A program made the translations under genes and the position numbers. The notes below the pieces were generated by a model. The model ran no database searches. It was not told where the DNA came from and saw only the letters and a program-made list of their open reading frames with translations. Of a DNA stretch of 13,152 nucleotides, positions 6,647-13,152 are shown piece after piece (within the stretch, counting starts at the first letter, position 1; every line of letters begins with the position of its first letter). This stretch comes from an uncultured Alphaproteobacteria bacterium (GTDB lineage Bacteria; Pseudomonadota; Alphaproteobacteria; Micavibrionales; Micavibrionaceae), in contig CAKTCH010000018.1 of the NCBI GenBank assembly GCA_934538895.1, positions 1 to 13,152 of the forward strand, read 5' to 3'.

Positions 6647-7609
6647 TCAGACCTTGGTCGCTTCCGTTCCGATATCATCCGCATCCTCGCCCGCAGTGTC
6701 CGGACGCAGTTTCAGATAGAACAGCGTCTGCGACGACACGAAATAGGAGGAGTGCGTGCCGATCAGAATGCCGAGGAACAGCGCCGAGGTAAAACTGCGG
6801 ATCACTTCGCCGCCGAAAAGCCACAACGCGAAAATCGCCAGAATGGTCGAGCCGGAGGTCATCACCGTACGCGGCAGCGTCTGGTTGATCGATAGGTTGA
6901 TAATATCCGGCATCGGCATTTTCTTGAACTTGCGCATATTCTCGCGGATACGGTCGAAAATAATGATGGTTTCATTGATCGAATAACCCGCCACCAGCAG
7001 GATGGCCGCCAGTGTCGAAAGATCGAAATGCATCTGCGTCAGCGAAAACAACCCGAGAATACCGACCACGTCATGAACAAGCGCCAGCAGGGAGCCAATA
7101 CCGAACTGCCATTCGAAACGGAACCAGATATAACCCATGATCGCGAGGGTGGAGAATACAATGGCCATGAAACCATCCTTCTTCAGTTCCTCGCCCACCT
7201 GCGGGCCGACGAATTCGGTGCGGCGGACTTCAACCTTGCCTTCGCCGAAATGGCTGTTAAGGGATTGCTGCACTTTGGCAATCGCCGCCTGCTGCGCTTC
7301 AGGGCCGCCATCCTGCTGCGGCAGACGTACCATCAGGTCGCGCTTGTCGCCGAATTCCTGTAAAGAAATATCGCCCATTTCCAGCGCATTCAGCTCGGAA
7401 CGCAGCTTGGCCAGATCCGGATCGGCTTGCACCTGTATCTCGATCAGCGTGCCGCCGGTAAAGTCGATGCCGAAGTTCAGCCCCTTGACCGCAAGGCAGC
7501 TGAAGGAACCGACGATGATCACGAAGCTCGCAAGCATCGCATAGAAACGGTGGCCGAAGAAATCGATCTTCGTGCCTTCGGGAACAAGCTGGATAAGTTT
7601 CAGGATCAT
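6647..7609 (-). CDS. secF: SecF, Sec translocase accessory subunit
   Basis: Together with SecD it uses the proton-motive force to complete protein export from the periplasmic side of the inner membrane. The product is 320 residues with six expected membrane segments. The first spans about 22-42 and is followed by 'FGIDFTGGT' (46-54), the SecF signature. The periplasmic domain covers about 55-143. The remaining membrane segments lie at about 145-300 and include 'AGYSINETIIIFDRIREN' (207-224), the conserved helix 4/5 motif of the SecDF channel. The ATG at 7609 is 17 bases after the secD stop. The ribosome site is weak (AGAAAGA-like), so translation is probably coupled to secD. SecD and SecF are separate genes here, not fused. 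Confidence 0.97.
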   Translation of the reverse strand: MILKLIQLVPEGTKIDFFGHRFYAMLASFVIIVGSFSCLAVKGLNFGIDFTGGTLIEIQVQADPDLAKLRSELNALEMGDISLQEFGDKRDLMVRLPQQDGGPEAQQAAIAKVQQSLNSHFGEGKVEVRRTEFVGPQVGEELKKDGFMAIVFSTLAIMGYIWFRFEWQFGIGSLLALVHDVVGILGLFSLTQMHFDLSTLAAILLVAGYSINETIIIFDRIRENMRKFKKMPMPDIINLSINQTLPRTVMTSGSTILAIFALWLFGGEVIRSFTSALFLGILIGTHSSYFVSSQTLFYLKLRPDTAGEDADDIGTEATKV

Positions 7610-7626
7610 AATGATATCTTTCTATC

Positions 7627-9180
7627 TTATACCGGAATGGATTTGGGTCTGTAGACATGCAGCCATGTCGTGATCATCAGGCGCGTCAGCATCATCGCGC
7701 AGAAGAACGACGTCGCCACGCCGATGGACATCGTCACCGCAAAGCCCTTGATCGGCCCCGTCCCGAAAGAAAACAGGATCATCGCCGCGATCAGCGACGT
7801 CAGGTTGGAGTCGGTAATGGTCGTCAACGCCCGTTTGTACGCCGTATCCAGCGCAGAGCCGATGGTGCGGCCCGAACGCAGCTCCTCCTTCATGCGCTCG
7901 TAAATCAGCACGTTGGCATCAACCGCCAGACCAATGGTCAGAACGATCCCGGCAATACCGGGCAGCGTCAGCGTCGCCTGCAGCACCGACATAATGGCCA
8001 TGATCATCGCCATGTTGATCCACAGCGTCAGCGAAGCGAACACGCCGAACAGGCCGTATACCATGCACATCATAATGGTCACGAACAAAACCGCCATCAG
8101 GCAGGCCGTCTTACCGGCCTCGACCGAGTCGGCACCGAGCGACGGCCCCACGGTACGTTCCTCCATCACATGCAGCGGCGCGGGCAAGGCGCCGGCGCGC
8201 AACAGGATCGAAAGATCGTTGGTTTCCTGAACGGTAAAGTTGCCGGAGATGATCGCGGAGCCGCCGCATATGGGTTCATTGATATTCGGCGCGCTTAGAA
8301 CCATATTGTCCAGCACGATCGCAAAAGGCTTATGCGTATTGGCGCGCGTCACATCGCAGAATTTCTTGGCGCCGATATTATTCAGGCGAAAACTGACGAC
8401 GGCGCGGCCATCCTGAAATGTCGGCTGGGCCGTCACCAGCATATCGCCGGTAATCAGCGCCCTGCGTTGAATCGAAATGCTTTGGGCCGGGTTTTCCTGC
8501 ATCGGCAGCGAACGCACGCCGCCTTCCGCTCCGCCGCCCAGATCGACCAGATGGAAGGTCAGCTTCGCCGTCTTGCCCAGCATATCCTTGATATATTGCG
8601 GGTCGTCTACGCCCGGTAACTGCACGATGATACGGTCGTCGCCCTGACGCGCGATGCTCGGCTCTTTCGTGCCGCTTTCATCGACACGGCGGCGTACGAT
8701 CTCAATGGACTGGTCGATCGTTTGATCGCGGATCTGTTTCAAACCCGCTTCGCTTAACCGGGCCTCAACCATTTTGCCGTCATCGCCGACATCCACATCC
8801 AGCGTGTTATCGATGCCGCGCAAAACACGGCGTACCTTGTTCACGTCTTCGGCGTTTTTCAGCGTGATACGCATCCCGCCCGGAATACTGGCGATTTTCG
8901 TATAGCCGATTTTCTCGGAACGCAGCGCGGGGCGCGCTTGATTGACAAGGTCCTCTGCGCGCGCGCGGATAACGCTGTCGACATCGACCTGAAGCTGCAA
9001 ATGGGAACCGCCACGCAAATCCAGCCCCAGATTGACCGTCTTGTGTGGCAGCCACGACGGCATATTCTGCGCAAGCCATGCGCGGCCATCGTTGCCGATA
9101 AGATTGGGCACGCAATAGGCGATGCTCAATGCGCATAAAACGATAGTCAGGATCGCTTTCCAGCGGGACATATAAATCAT
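7627..9180 (-). CDS. secD: SecD, Sec translocase accessory subunit
   Basis: This is the partner of SecF in the inner membrane. The product is 517 residues. There is one membrane segment at about 9-29, then 'LGLDLRGGSHLQLQVD' (51-66) and the large periplasmic P1 domain with 'GDDRIIVQLPGV' (180-191). Five C-terminal membrane segments follow from about 357, with the conserved 'GLAVDANVLIYERMKEE' (417-433). Asp421 in that motif is the residue linked to proton flow in SecD. The start at ATG 9180 has GGAAG 8 bases upstream. A second in-frame ATG (9171) is less well placed. It follows yajC by 30 bases and precedes secF by 17 bases in one operon. Confidence 0.97.
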   Translation of the reverse strand: MIYMSRWKAILTIVLCALSIAYCVPNLIGNDGRAWLAQNMPSWLPHKTVNLGLDLRGGSHLQLQVDVDSVIRARAEDLVNQARPALRSEKIGYTKIASIPGGMRITLKNAEDVNKVRRVLRGIDNTLDVDVGDDGKMVEARLSEAGLKQIRDQTIDQSIEIVRRRVDESGTKEPSIARQGDDRIIVQLPGVDDPQYIKDMLGKTAKLTFHLVDLGGGAEGGVRSLPMQENPAQSISIQRRALITGDMLVTAQPTFQDGRAVVSFRLNNIGAKKFCDVTRANTHKPFAIVLDNMVLSAPNINEPICGGSAIISGNFTVQETNDLSILLRAGALPAPLHVMEERTVGPSLGADSVEAGKTACLMAVLFVTIMMCMVYGLFGVFASLTLWINMAMIMAIMSVLQATLTLPGIAGIVLTIGLAVDANVLIYERMKEELRSGRTIGSALDTAYKRALTTITDSNLTSLIAAMILFSFGTGPIKGFAVTMSIGVATSFFCAMMLTRLMITTWLHVYRPKSIPV

Positions 9181-9210
9181 GGCGAAACTTCCATGCGGGT
9201 AAGTTGAACT

Positions 9211-9573
9211 TTAGGCGGGTTTTGCGTCTTTGGCGTTTTGCGGTTTTTCATCCATGCGCGTCTGGATCGTCGAGAGCAGCGCCGTCACCTTCACGCCGTG
9301 CCCCAGATCGACGACCACTTCGTCCTTGCCTTCGACGACGTGATCGACCGTGCCGATAAAGCCGGCAGCCGTCAAAACCTTGTCGCCCTTCTGCATTTTC
9401 TTCAGCATGGCGGCATGTTCCTTGAAACGGCGCTGTTGCGGCATAATCAGCAGAACATAAAACAGAACGACCAGCACCAGAACCATCAGCAGGTTCATGG
9501 TCAGCGCTTCACCGGTCGAAGGCGCGGACGCGGCAGCCGCGCCCGAAGCCGCATAAGCAGCAGAAATCAGCAT
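9211..9573 (-). CDS. yajC: YajC, Sec translocon accessory protein
   Basis: A small inner-membrane subunit that co-purifies with SecDF. The product is 120 residues: an Ala-rich N-terminus, one membrane segment at about 27-44, then 'MPQQRRFKEH' (44-53) directly after it, which is the family hallmark. 'GDKVLTAAGFIGTV' (63-76) begins the small cytoplasmic beta domain. The N-terminal extension before the membrane segment is Ala/Ser-rich, as is usual in Alphaproteobacteria. ATG 9573 has AAAGGA upstream with 9 bases spacing. It is the first gene of the yajC-secD-secF-Mth938 operon. Confidence 0.96.
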   Translation of the reverse strand: MLISAAYAASGAAAASAPSTGEALTMNLLMVLVLVVLFYVLLIMPQQRRFKEHAAMLKKMQKGDKVLTAAGFIGTVDHVVEGKDEVVVDLGHGVKVTALLSTIQTRMDEKPQNAKDAKPA

Positions 9574-9612
9574 GTTGCGTTTCCTTTATATAGCAATAGA
9601 GATATGGGCAGG

Positions 9613-9640
9613 ACTATAGCCGCCGAACCTGTAAAAACAA
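9613..9640 (-). promoter_or_regulatory. candidate promoter of the yajC-secDF operon
   Basis: On the minus strand, TATAGT (plus bases 9613-9618, 5 of 6) is preceded by TTGTTT (9635-9640, 3 of 6) at 16 bases. The predicted start near 9606 leaves a leader of about 33 bases before the yajC ATG. Confidence 0.45.
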
Positions 9641-9716
9641 GCCCTTCCCGTCATTTCTGCACAAGGTATAAAGCAGTTTTTCCCTGCCGCACATGAGCTT
9701 TCGATGTGCGCCATGA

Positions 9717-9740
9717 GTATATTATTACTTAATAATATAC
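9717..9740. repeat. perfect 24-bp AT palindrome upstream of the DUF1190 gene
   Basis: GTATATTATT (9717-9726) and AATAATATAC (9731-9740) are exact inverted copies around ACTT. It lies at the edge of an AT-rich stretch (about 9716-9830) between the divergent yajC and DUF1190 genes. It could be a protein-binding operator. It is unlikely to be a terminator, because it stands upstream of both neighbouring genes. The rest of the 266-base gap holds only the candidate promoters listed. Confidence 0.7.
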
Positions 9741-9755
9741 ATTATTATAATTTTA

Positions 9756-9785
9756 TTGATCTTTTAAAAATGATTATAGTAATAT
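9756..9785 (+). promoter_or_regulatory. weak candidate promoter of the DUF1190 gene
   Basis: TTGATC (9756-9761) and TAATAT (9780-9785, 4 of 6) are 18 bases apart, just downstream of the palindrome. The region is so AT-rich that such matches are expected by chance. Confidence 0.25.
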
Positions 9786-9839
9786 TCCTAAAAATAAGAC
9801 ATTCCATAACGCATAAAATTTAAAAACAGGGGTTTATAA

Positions 9840-10373
9840 ATGAGCATAAGTCAACTATTCGGCAGCGTGAAAAACGGTATAACCGAAAGCGGCACAAAGG
9901 CGGCGGCTAAACTTCTGGCGCTGGCCTCGATTCCCGCCGTAGCGCTCGTCAGCCTTGAAAGCGCAAAAAGCCCTGAACAGGCATTCCTGGAAAATCTGGA
10001 TGGCAAGACGACAACGGTTTTCCAGTCGGTTCCCGCCTGCATGGATAAAGGTTTTTCGAAGACCGATTGCGAAACATCGCAACAAAAGGCCCTCGATTTT
10101 TCAAATAACCTGCTAGCCGTTAAGTACAGCTCAAACGCGGAATGCGTTGCAAACCATGGGAAATGCGATCAGCACACATGGTTGCAGCCGACGATAATAT
10201 CGGCGGGAGAATATACGGCAATGAGTAATATCCGGCATTCGGTTTACAAGCCTCCTGTGATTGCCTGGCAAGCGGCAACAACCGATCTGCACATTGCCGC
10301 CCCGCTATATCCTGCGGCAAAAGAAGGGTTAGCCGTGCGCAAAGACGGAAAAACGCTCGATCTGAATTCCTGA
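9840..10373 (+). CDS. DUF1190 (YgiB-like) protein
   Basis: ATG 9840 follows AGGGG (9828-9832) by 7 bases. The product is 177 residues. A hydrophobic stretch at about residues 20-40 could be a signal or membrane anchor, and no lipobox cysteine follows. Residues 60-110 match the pattern of E. coli YgiB: 'VFQSVPAC' (Cys67), 'FSKTDC' (Cys77), then 'ALDFS', 'YSSNAEC' (Cys102) and 'GKC' (Cys109). Later come 'VYKPPVIAWQ' and 'APLYP', standing where YgiB has 'FWMPLMAGYM' and 'QPLF'. The four cysteines at family spacing suggest two disulfides, and so a periplasmic or envelope place. Function is unknown. YgiB genes often pair with a glutathionylspermidine-synthase-like gene (YgiC), and none is next to it here. 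It is a single plus-strand gene between minus-strand clusters. Confidence 0.68.
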   Translation: MSISQLFGSVKNGITESGTKAAAKLLALASIPAVALVSLESAKSPEQAFLENLDGKTTTVFQSVPACMDKGFSKTDCETSQQKALDFSNNLLAVKYSSNAECVANHGKCDQHTWLQPTIISAGEYTAMSNIRHSVYKPPVIAWQAATTDLHIAAPLYPAAKEGLAVRKDGKTLDLNS

Positions 10374-10428
10374 CTATTCAGATAATCCAGCAATCCTCCT
10401 GATCGAAACCAGGTTCAGACCCTATCGA

Positions 10429-10519
10429 TTATGTTCCCTCTCCCCATCGGGGAGAGGGCAACGAAGCTCGGCTTTTCCGATTAGGAAAAGCCATAGCGCA
10501 GTGGGTGAGGGGGACATAA
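10429..10519. repeat. 91-bp MITE-like element with two hairpins
   Basis: It starts TTATGT (10429-10434) and ends ACATAA (10514-10519), which are exact inverted ends. The inverted similarity extends into CCCTC / GAGGG. Inside are CCCTCTCCCC (10436-10445) / GGGGAGAGGG (10449-10458) and GGCTTTTCC (10470-10478) / GGAAAAGCC (10484-10492). The 'CCCTCACCC...CCCTCTCCCC' wording is that of a small repeat found widely in proteobacterial genomes. No coding content is seen. Confidence 0.75.
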
Positions 10520-10566
10520 ACAGGGCGATTAAACTTTGTAACAGGCCGGCAATACGGGATTCATTA

Positions 10567-10605
10567 TCCCCCCTCACCCCAACCCTCTCCCCGATGGGGA
10601 GAGGG
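10567..10605. repeat. second, shorter copy of the CCCTCTCCCC repeat
   Basis: CCCTCTCCCC (10583-10592) pairs with GGGGAGAGGG (10596-10605), preceded by CCCCCTCACCCC. This is the same hairpin as in the 91-bp element, with the flanking CCCTCACCC part placed on the other side, so the copies face opposite ways. The distal hairpin is missing. It sits in the gap (10374-10645) between the converging DUF1190 and LysM/LytM genes, which holds no other feature I can support. Confidence 0.72.
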
Positions 10606-10645
10606 GGTTGTTCTTGTAAATTTCCGAAATCAATAGATCTGGGGC

Positions 10646-11746
10646 CTAACTCCCCTGACGCGCCAGATAAGGTTCCGGGTTCAGCGCCTCTGTCCCGCGG
10701 CGTATCTCGAAATGAAGCTGCGGACTATCGACCGAACCCGTCTGCCCGACCGTGCCGATCGCCTGCCCGCTTCTGACGGTGGCGCCTTTGCTCACGATCA
10801 TGCCGTCGAGATGCGCATAAGCCGTCATCCATTTATCGGCATGGCGTATCAGCACCAGATTGCCATAGCCCGCCAGTTCATTCCCGGCATAAGCCACCAC
10901 GCCGTTCTCGGCAGCCCGCACGGGGGCACCCTTGGCCGCCTTGATATTCACGCCGTCATTGGAACGGCCATCCGCCTTGCGCCCGTACGAAGAGATGACC
11001 GGCCCGTCCACCGGCCAGATGAATTTCGTGCCCGCCCGCGCTGGTATAGCGGTCGAAGCGACATTCACCGCCTTTTGCGAAGGCGCGGAAGCCGTCGCGG
11101 CGCTCACCGGCGTCGGCATCGGCGGCACCCCCAGCGGCTCTGCCGTCACAGGCGCGGGCGACGATAAAACCTCACGCTCGACACCTGCGGGTGCTTGCGC
11201 CGTCATAACAGGAACGGAAACGTCCGGTTCACCGCGCGGTGGCGATGCCGCTGTCTTGGCCGTCACTGTTTTTTGCGCGTTCTGACGTGCCGCCAGCATC
11301 TCGGACGTATAAAGCGGCGGCGGTGGCTTGAGCGAAGGCGGCAACCGTAAAGACTGCCCCGCCGCCAGCTTGTAAGGCGCATTCAGATTATTCAGGCGCG
11401 TCAGCTGGCTGGGGCTGGCGTTGAACATGCGCGCCACCGACTCGACCGTGTCGCCTTCTTTAACACTATAACTTTGCGGCGCAGTCAGGCGCAGACGCAT
11501 CCCTCGCTTCAAGGCATAAGGCGCTTGCAGATTATTGGCATTAATCACATCTTGCAGCGCCAGATCGTAACGCTGCGCGATATTGTAAACCGTATCACCC
11601 GCCAGCACGGTATGCATCCCCACGCTCTGCGCACCGCCCACCTGGCCGTAATGCACGAAACGCGCCTGCTCCGCGCTCTTGCCGACGACGGCGTTACACC
11701 CCGTCAGAATTAAAACGCCCGCCGATAGAATCAGAAACTTATTCAT
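10646..11746 (-). CDS. NlpD-like lipoprotein, two LysM domains and degenerate LytM domain
   Basis: It is probably an activator of a cell-wall amidase at the division site rather than a peptidase. The product is 366 residues. The signal peptide ends in a lipobox 'LTGC' with Cys17. LysM domains (peptidoglycan binding) lie at about 44-87 ('VLAGDTVYNIAQRY') and 92-136 ('VKEGDTVESVARMF'). A Pro/Ala-rich linker follows (137-240), then a LytM/M23 domain (243-362). The zinc motif H-x-G-x-D is here N-D-G-V-N (Asn263, Asn267), and the later H-x-H is Gln343-Leu-His345, so two of three zinc ligands and a catalytic His are lost. This pattern is known for E. coli NlpD and EnvC. ATG 11746 lies three bases after the pcm stop, and the pcm-nlpD order is conserved in many Proteobacteria. 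Confidence 0.9.
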   Translation of the reverse strand: MNKFLILSAGVLILTGCNAVVGKSAEQARFVHYGQVGGAQSVGMHTVLAGDTVYNIAQRYDLALQDVINANNLQAPYALKRGMRLRLTAPQSYSVKEGDTVESVARMFNASPSQLTRLNNLNAPYKLAAGQSLRLPPSLKPPPPLYTSEMLAARQNAQKTVTAKTAASPPRGEPDVSVPVMTAQAPAGVEREVLSSPAPVTAEPLGVPPMPTPVSAATASAPSQKAVNVASTAIPARAGTKFIWPVDGPVISSYGRKADGRSNDGVNIKAAKGAPVRAAENGVVAYAGNELAGYGNLVLIRHADKWMTAYAHLDGMIVSKGATVRSGQAIGTVGQTGSVDSPQLHFEIRRGTEALNPEPYLARQGS

Positions 11747-11749
11747 GCC

Positions 11750-12454
11750 TTAAGCCCACGCCAGCTGTTCCGGCATATCCGGCGCTTCATCCTCCGGCGC
11801 GATATCCGGCAGCAACGGTACGAAACGCACCGGGGCCAGATCGCGCATCGCGTAAGTATCGTCGGATTCTTTTTTGTATAGACGCAGAACCTGATCGCCG
11901 ATATCCCCCACCGGAATAACCATCATGCCGCCGACCTTCAACTGTTCCAGCAATTCCTGCGGCGGCTTGCGGCGCGCGGCGGCAGTGACGATAATCCGGT
12001 CGAACGGCGCCTGCTCCTTCCATCCCTTCATGCCATCACCGATGCGCGTGGTGATGTTGCTGCGGTTGCGGATATTCAGCATCCTGAAAATTTCTTCCGC
12101 CTGCTTCATCAGCGGGGCATGACGCTCGATCGTGTAAACCCGCCGCGCCAGCCACGCAAGGATGCAGGTCTGATACCCCGACCCCGTCCCGATCTCCAGC
12201 ACGATATGGCGGTCCGTCAGTTCCAGCGCCCGCGTCATCAGCGCCACCACCGAGGGCTGGCTGATCGTCTGCCCCCGGCCAATCGGCAGGGCGATATCCT
12301 CATAAGCGCGGTCGCGCATCGCAGGCGGCACGAAAATCTCGCGCGGCACACGCTCGATCGCGCCCAGCACATCCACCGCGGTGATGCCCTGCTCGCGTAA
12401 TTTGAGAATAAGGTGACAGACCTTCCTGTCATGGGCGCTAATCGGGTCGTTCAT
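11750..12454 (-). CDS. pcm: protein-L-isoaspartate O-methyltransferase
   Basis: It repairs damaged proteins by methylating isoaspartyl residues with S-adenosylmethionine, in the cytoplasm. The product is 234 residues, somewhat longer than the usual 205-220 because of an acidic tail ('APEDEAPDMPEQ') after the 'RFVPLLP' family end. SAM motif I is 'VLEIGTGSGYQTCILAWLA' (85-103). 'YTIERHAPL' (107-115) is the next acidic strand. 'PFDRIIVTAAA' (150-160) and 'LKVGGMMVIPVG' (172-183) follow. 'GRGQTISQPSVVALMT' (59-74) is the substrate-side motif. ATG 12454 lacks a strong ribosome site (only AAGCTTATC precedes it). It is the first gene of the pcm-nlpD pair. The surE gene that often precedes pcm is absent, and a divergent transporter stands there. 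Confidence 0.95.
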   Translation of the reverse strand: MNDPISAHDRKVCHLILKLREQGITAVDVLGAIERVPREIFVPPAMRDRAYEDIALPIGRGQTISQPSVVALMTRALELTDRHIVLEIGTGSGYQTCILAWLARRVYTIERHAPLMKQAEEIFRMLNIRNRSNITTRIGDGMKGWKEQAPFDRIIVTAAARRKPPQELLEQLKVGGMMVIPVGDIGDQVLRLYKKESDDTYAMRDLAPVRFVPLLPDIAPEDEAPDMPEQLAWA

Positions 12455-12502
12455 GATAAGCTTGGTTATGAATATTCAGAAACAGTCGAATGACTTCCGT
12501 AA

Positions 12503-12531
12503 ATTCTAAATCCAAACGCCCGCCAGTCCAA
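12503..12531 (-). promoter_or_regulatory. candidate promoter of pcm-nlpD
   Basis: On the minus strand, TTGGAC (plus bases 12526-12531, 3 of 6) and TAGAAT (12503-12508, 5 of 6) are separated by 17 bases. Transcription would start near 12496, leaving a leader of about 40 bases. Confidence 0.45.
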
Positions 12532-12561
12532 GAAAGAAATAAATCGCCTCCGCCCCTGTGC

Positions 12562-12567
12562 TATAAC
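12562..12567 (+). promoter_or_regulatory. candidate -10 box for the EamA transporter gene
   Basis: TATAAC matches the -10 consensus at 5 of 6 bases, 26 bases before the TTG start. No convincing -35 is found at 16-18 bases upstream. Confidence 0.35.
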
Positions 12568-12593
12568 AACATGCATATTTTGAGGGTCACATT

Positions 12594-13152
12594 TTGATTT
12601 TATCCAATAAAGGCACACTTTCAGGCCTCGCAGCGGTTCTGCTGTGGGCTTCTGCGGCCGCTTTTATCGCCGCCGCGAAAGGCGTCCATCCCTTCCTGTA
12701 CTACGGCACCGAAATGGTGATCGGCGTCCTGATTTTTGCTGCCTACTGGCTGAAACGCGGCCACGATCCGCGCCCGGAATGGAAAAAAGTGCCTTACTGG
12801 TATATCGCATTGGGCATCGTCGGCATAGGCCTCCAGGGAGTCTGCTGGGTCGCGGCCATACAGCACGCACCGCCTCTGGAAGCCATCCTGTTCATTTATC
12901 AATGGCCCATGCTGGTCGTCCTCTTTACCGCTATCGCCCTGAAAAATCCTCTCAAACCGCATCATTTCGTGGCATTGCTGGGAGGTTTTCTCGGCGTACT
13001 CATTGTCTTGATCGGGCGCGGCCTTAACCTTGGCAGCTTCTCATTAACATCCGGCCATATATTCGGCCTTCTCGCCGCACTGACATGGAGCGTTTTCTCA
13101 GCCGTTTCCGCCCGCCACCCCCATATTCCCTCAAGCGCACTCGGCCTTATCC
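12594..13152 (+). CDS. EamA/DMT-family transporter, 5' part
   Basis: The first 186 codons are inside the window and the frame is open at the end. The start is TTG 12594, with GAGGG (12582-12586) 7 bases upstream. The next in-frame ATG is 40 codons in, after the first membrane helix, so TTG is preferred. At least five hydrophobic segments are seen: about 8-26 ('GLAAVLLWASAAAFIAA'), 35-50, 63-82, 88-105 and 115-130, with another starting at about 143 ('HIFGLLAALTWSVFSAVSA'). The 'LWASAAAF' near the start and 'LLAALTWSVFSAVSAR' at the start of the second half are typical of the paired five-helix EamA repeats of drug/metabolite transporters. It probably exports a small metabolite or amino acid, but the substrate cannot be told. 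It is divergent from pcm, with 139 bases between the starts. Confidence 0.85.
   Translation, partial: MILSNKGTLSGLAAVLLWASAAAFIAAAKGVHPFLYYGTEMVIGVLIFAAYWLKRGHDPRPEWKKVPYWYIALGIVGIGLQGVCWVAAIQHAPPLEAILFIYQWPMLVVLFTAIALKNPLKPHHFVALLGGFLGVLIVLIGRGLNLGSFSLTSGHIFGLLAALTWSVFSAVSARHPHIPSSALGLI

Noticed and set aside
7657..8298. Plus-strand ORF of 213 codons opposite secD, rich in R, H and Q
   Set aside because: Its composition is that of an antisense shadow, and secD is unambiguous on the other strand.
10470..10492. Intrinsic terminator at the GGCTTTTCC/GGAAAAGCC hairpin
   Set aside because: No T-run follows on either strand. It is better seen as part of the repeat element.
10429..10605. CRISPR array
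   Set aside because: Only two copies, in opposite orientation and of unequal length, with no regular spacers and no cas genes.
10501..10776. Plus-strand ORF across the repeat region
   Set aside because: It is coded partly by the CCCTCTCCCC repeat ('PLTPTLSPMGRG') and partly by the antisense of the LysM/LytM gene. This is a common false ORF type.
12571..12597. Eight-codon leader ORF (ATG to TGA) whose stop overlaps the TTG start of the EamA gene
   Set aside because: It has no ribosome site, and the predicted transcription start falls at about its ATG, so it is probably not translated. The GAGGG before the TTG explains initiation.

Overview
The window looks like chromosomal DNA of an alphaproteobacterium. 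The minus-strand order pcm, nlpD-like, yajC, secD, secF, Mth938-domain gene, and further along a squalene/phytoene-synthase-family gene, is one I associate with Alphaproteobacteria. The folate-dependent tRNA methyltransferase TrmFO and an iron-type superoxide dismutase fit this. Genes are moderately GC-rich and densely packed, and one intergenic stretch (about 9716-9830) is strikingly AT-rich. The species cannot be named from the sequence alone.

Layout. Bases 1-2527 (+) hold a tightly coupled run: the 3' end of one BPL_N/GATase1-like protein, a second complete paralogue of it, and trmFO. Each gene overlaps the next by 4-11 bases. A secreted FecR-domain protein (2654-3712, +) follows. It converges on a squalene/phytoene-synthase-like gene (minus) across a palindromic repeat. 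That gene has lost both acidic catalytic motifs and resembles the mitochondrial complex I assembly factor NDUFAF6 more than a working synthase. Divergent from it lie sodB and a calcineurin-like phosphoesterase (+). The phosphoesterase meets the Mth938-domain (NDUFAF3-like) gene tail to tail, with the stop codons sharing the bases CTAG.

Bases 6269-9573 (minus) are the yajC-secD-secF-Mth938 operon for the Sec accessory complex. An AT-rich region with a perfect 24-bp palindrome precedes a DUF1190 (YgiB-like) gene (+). A repeat-filled convergent gap follows, with two copies of a CCCTCTCCCC hairpin element. Then come an NlpD-like LysM/LytM lipoprotein and pcm (minus), and, divergently, the start of an EamA-family transporter that runs off the window.

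How the genes relate. Most are housekeeping or envelope genes: tRNA m5U54 modification, Sec export, probable complex I assembly helpers, cell-wall hydrolase control, protein repair and superoxide defence. The plus-strand genes sodB + phosphoesterase and DUF1190 sit between members of the minus-strand cluster and look like insertions into it (inference). The most unusual local signals are: a sodB reading frame that runs through its own terminator, so the transcript may lack a stop codon; the tandem BPL_N pair coupled to trmFO; the catalytically dead synthase-like and LytM-like domains; and the palindrome-rich intergenic regions. I did not see a clearly new defence or mobile system.
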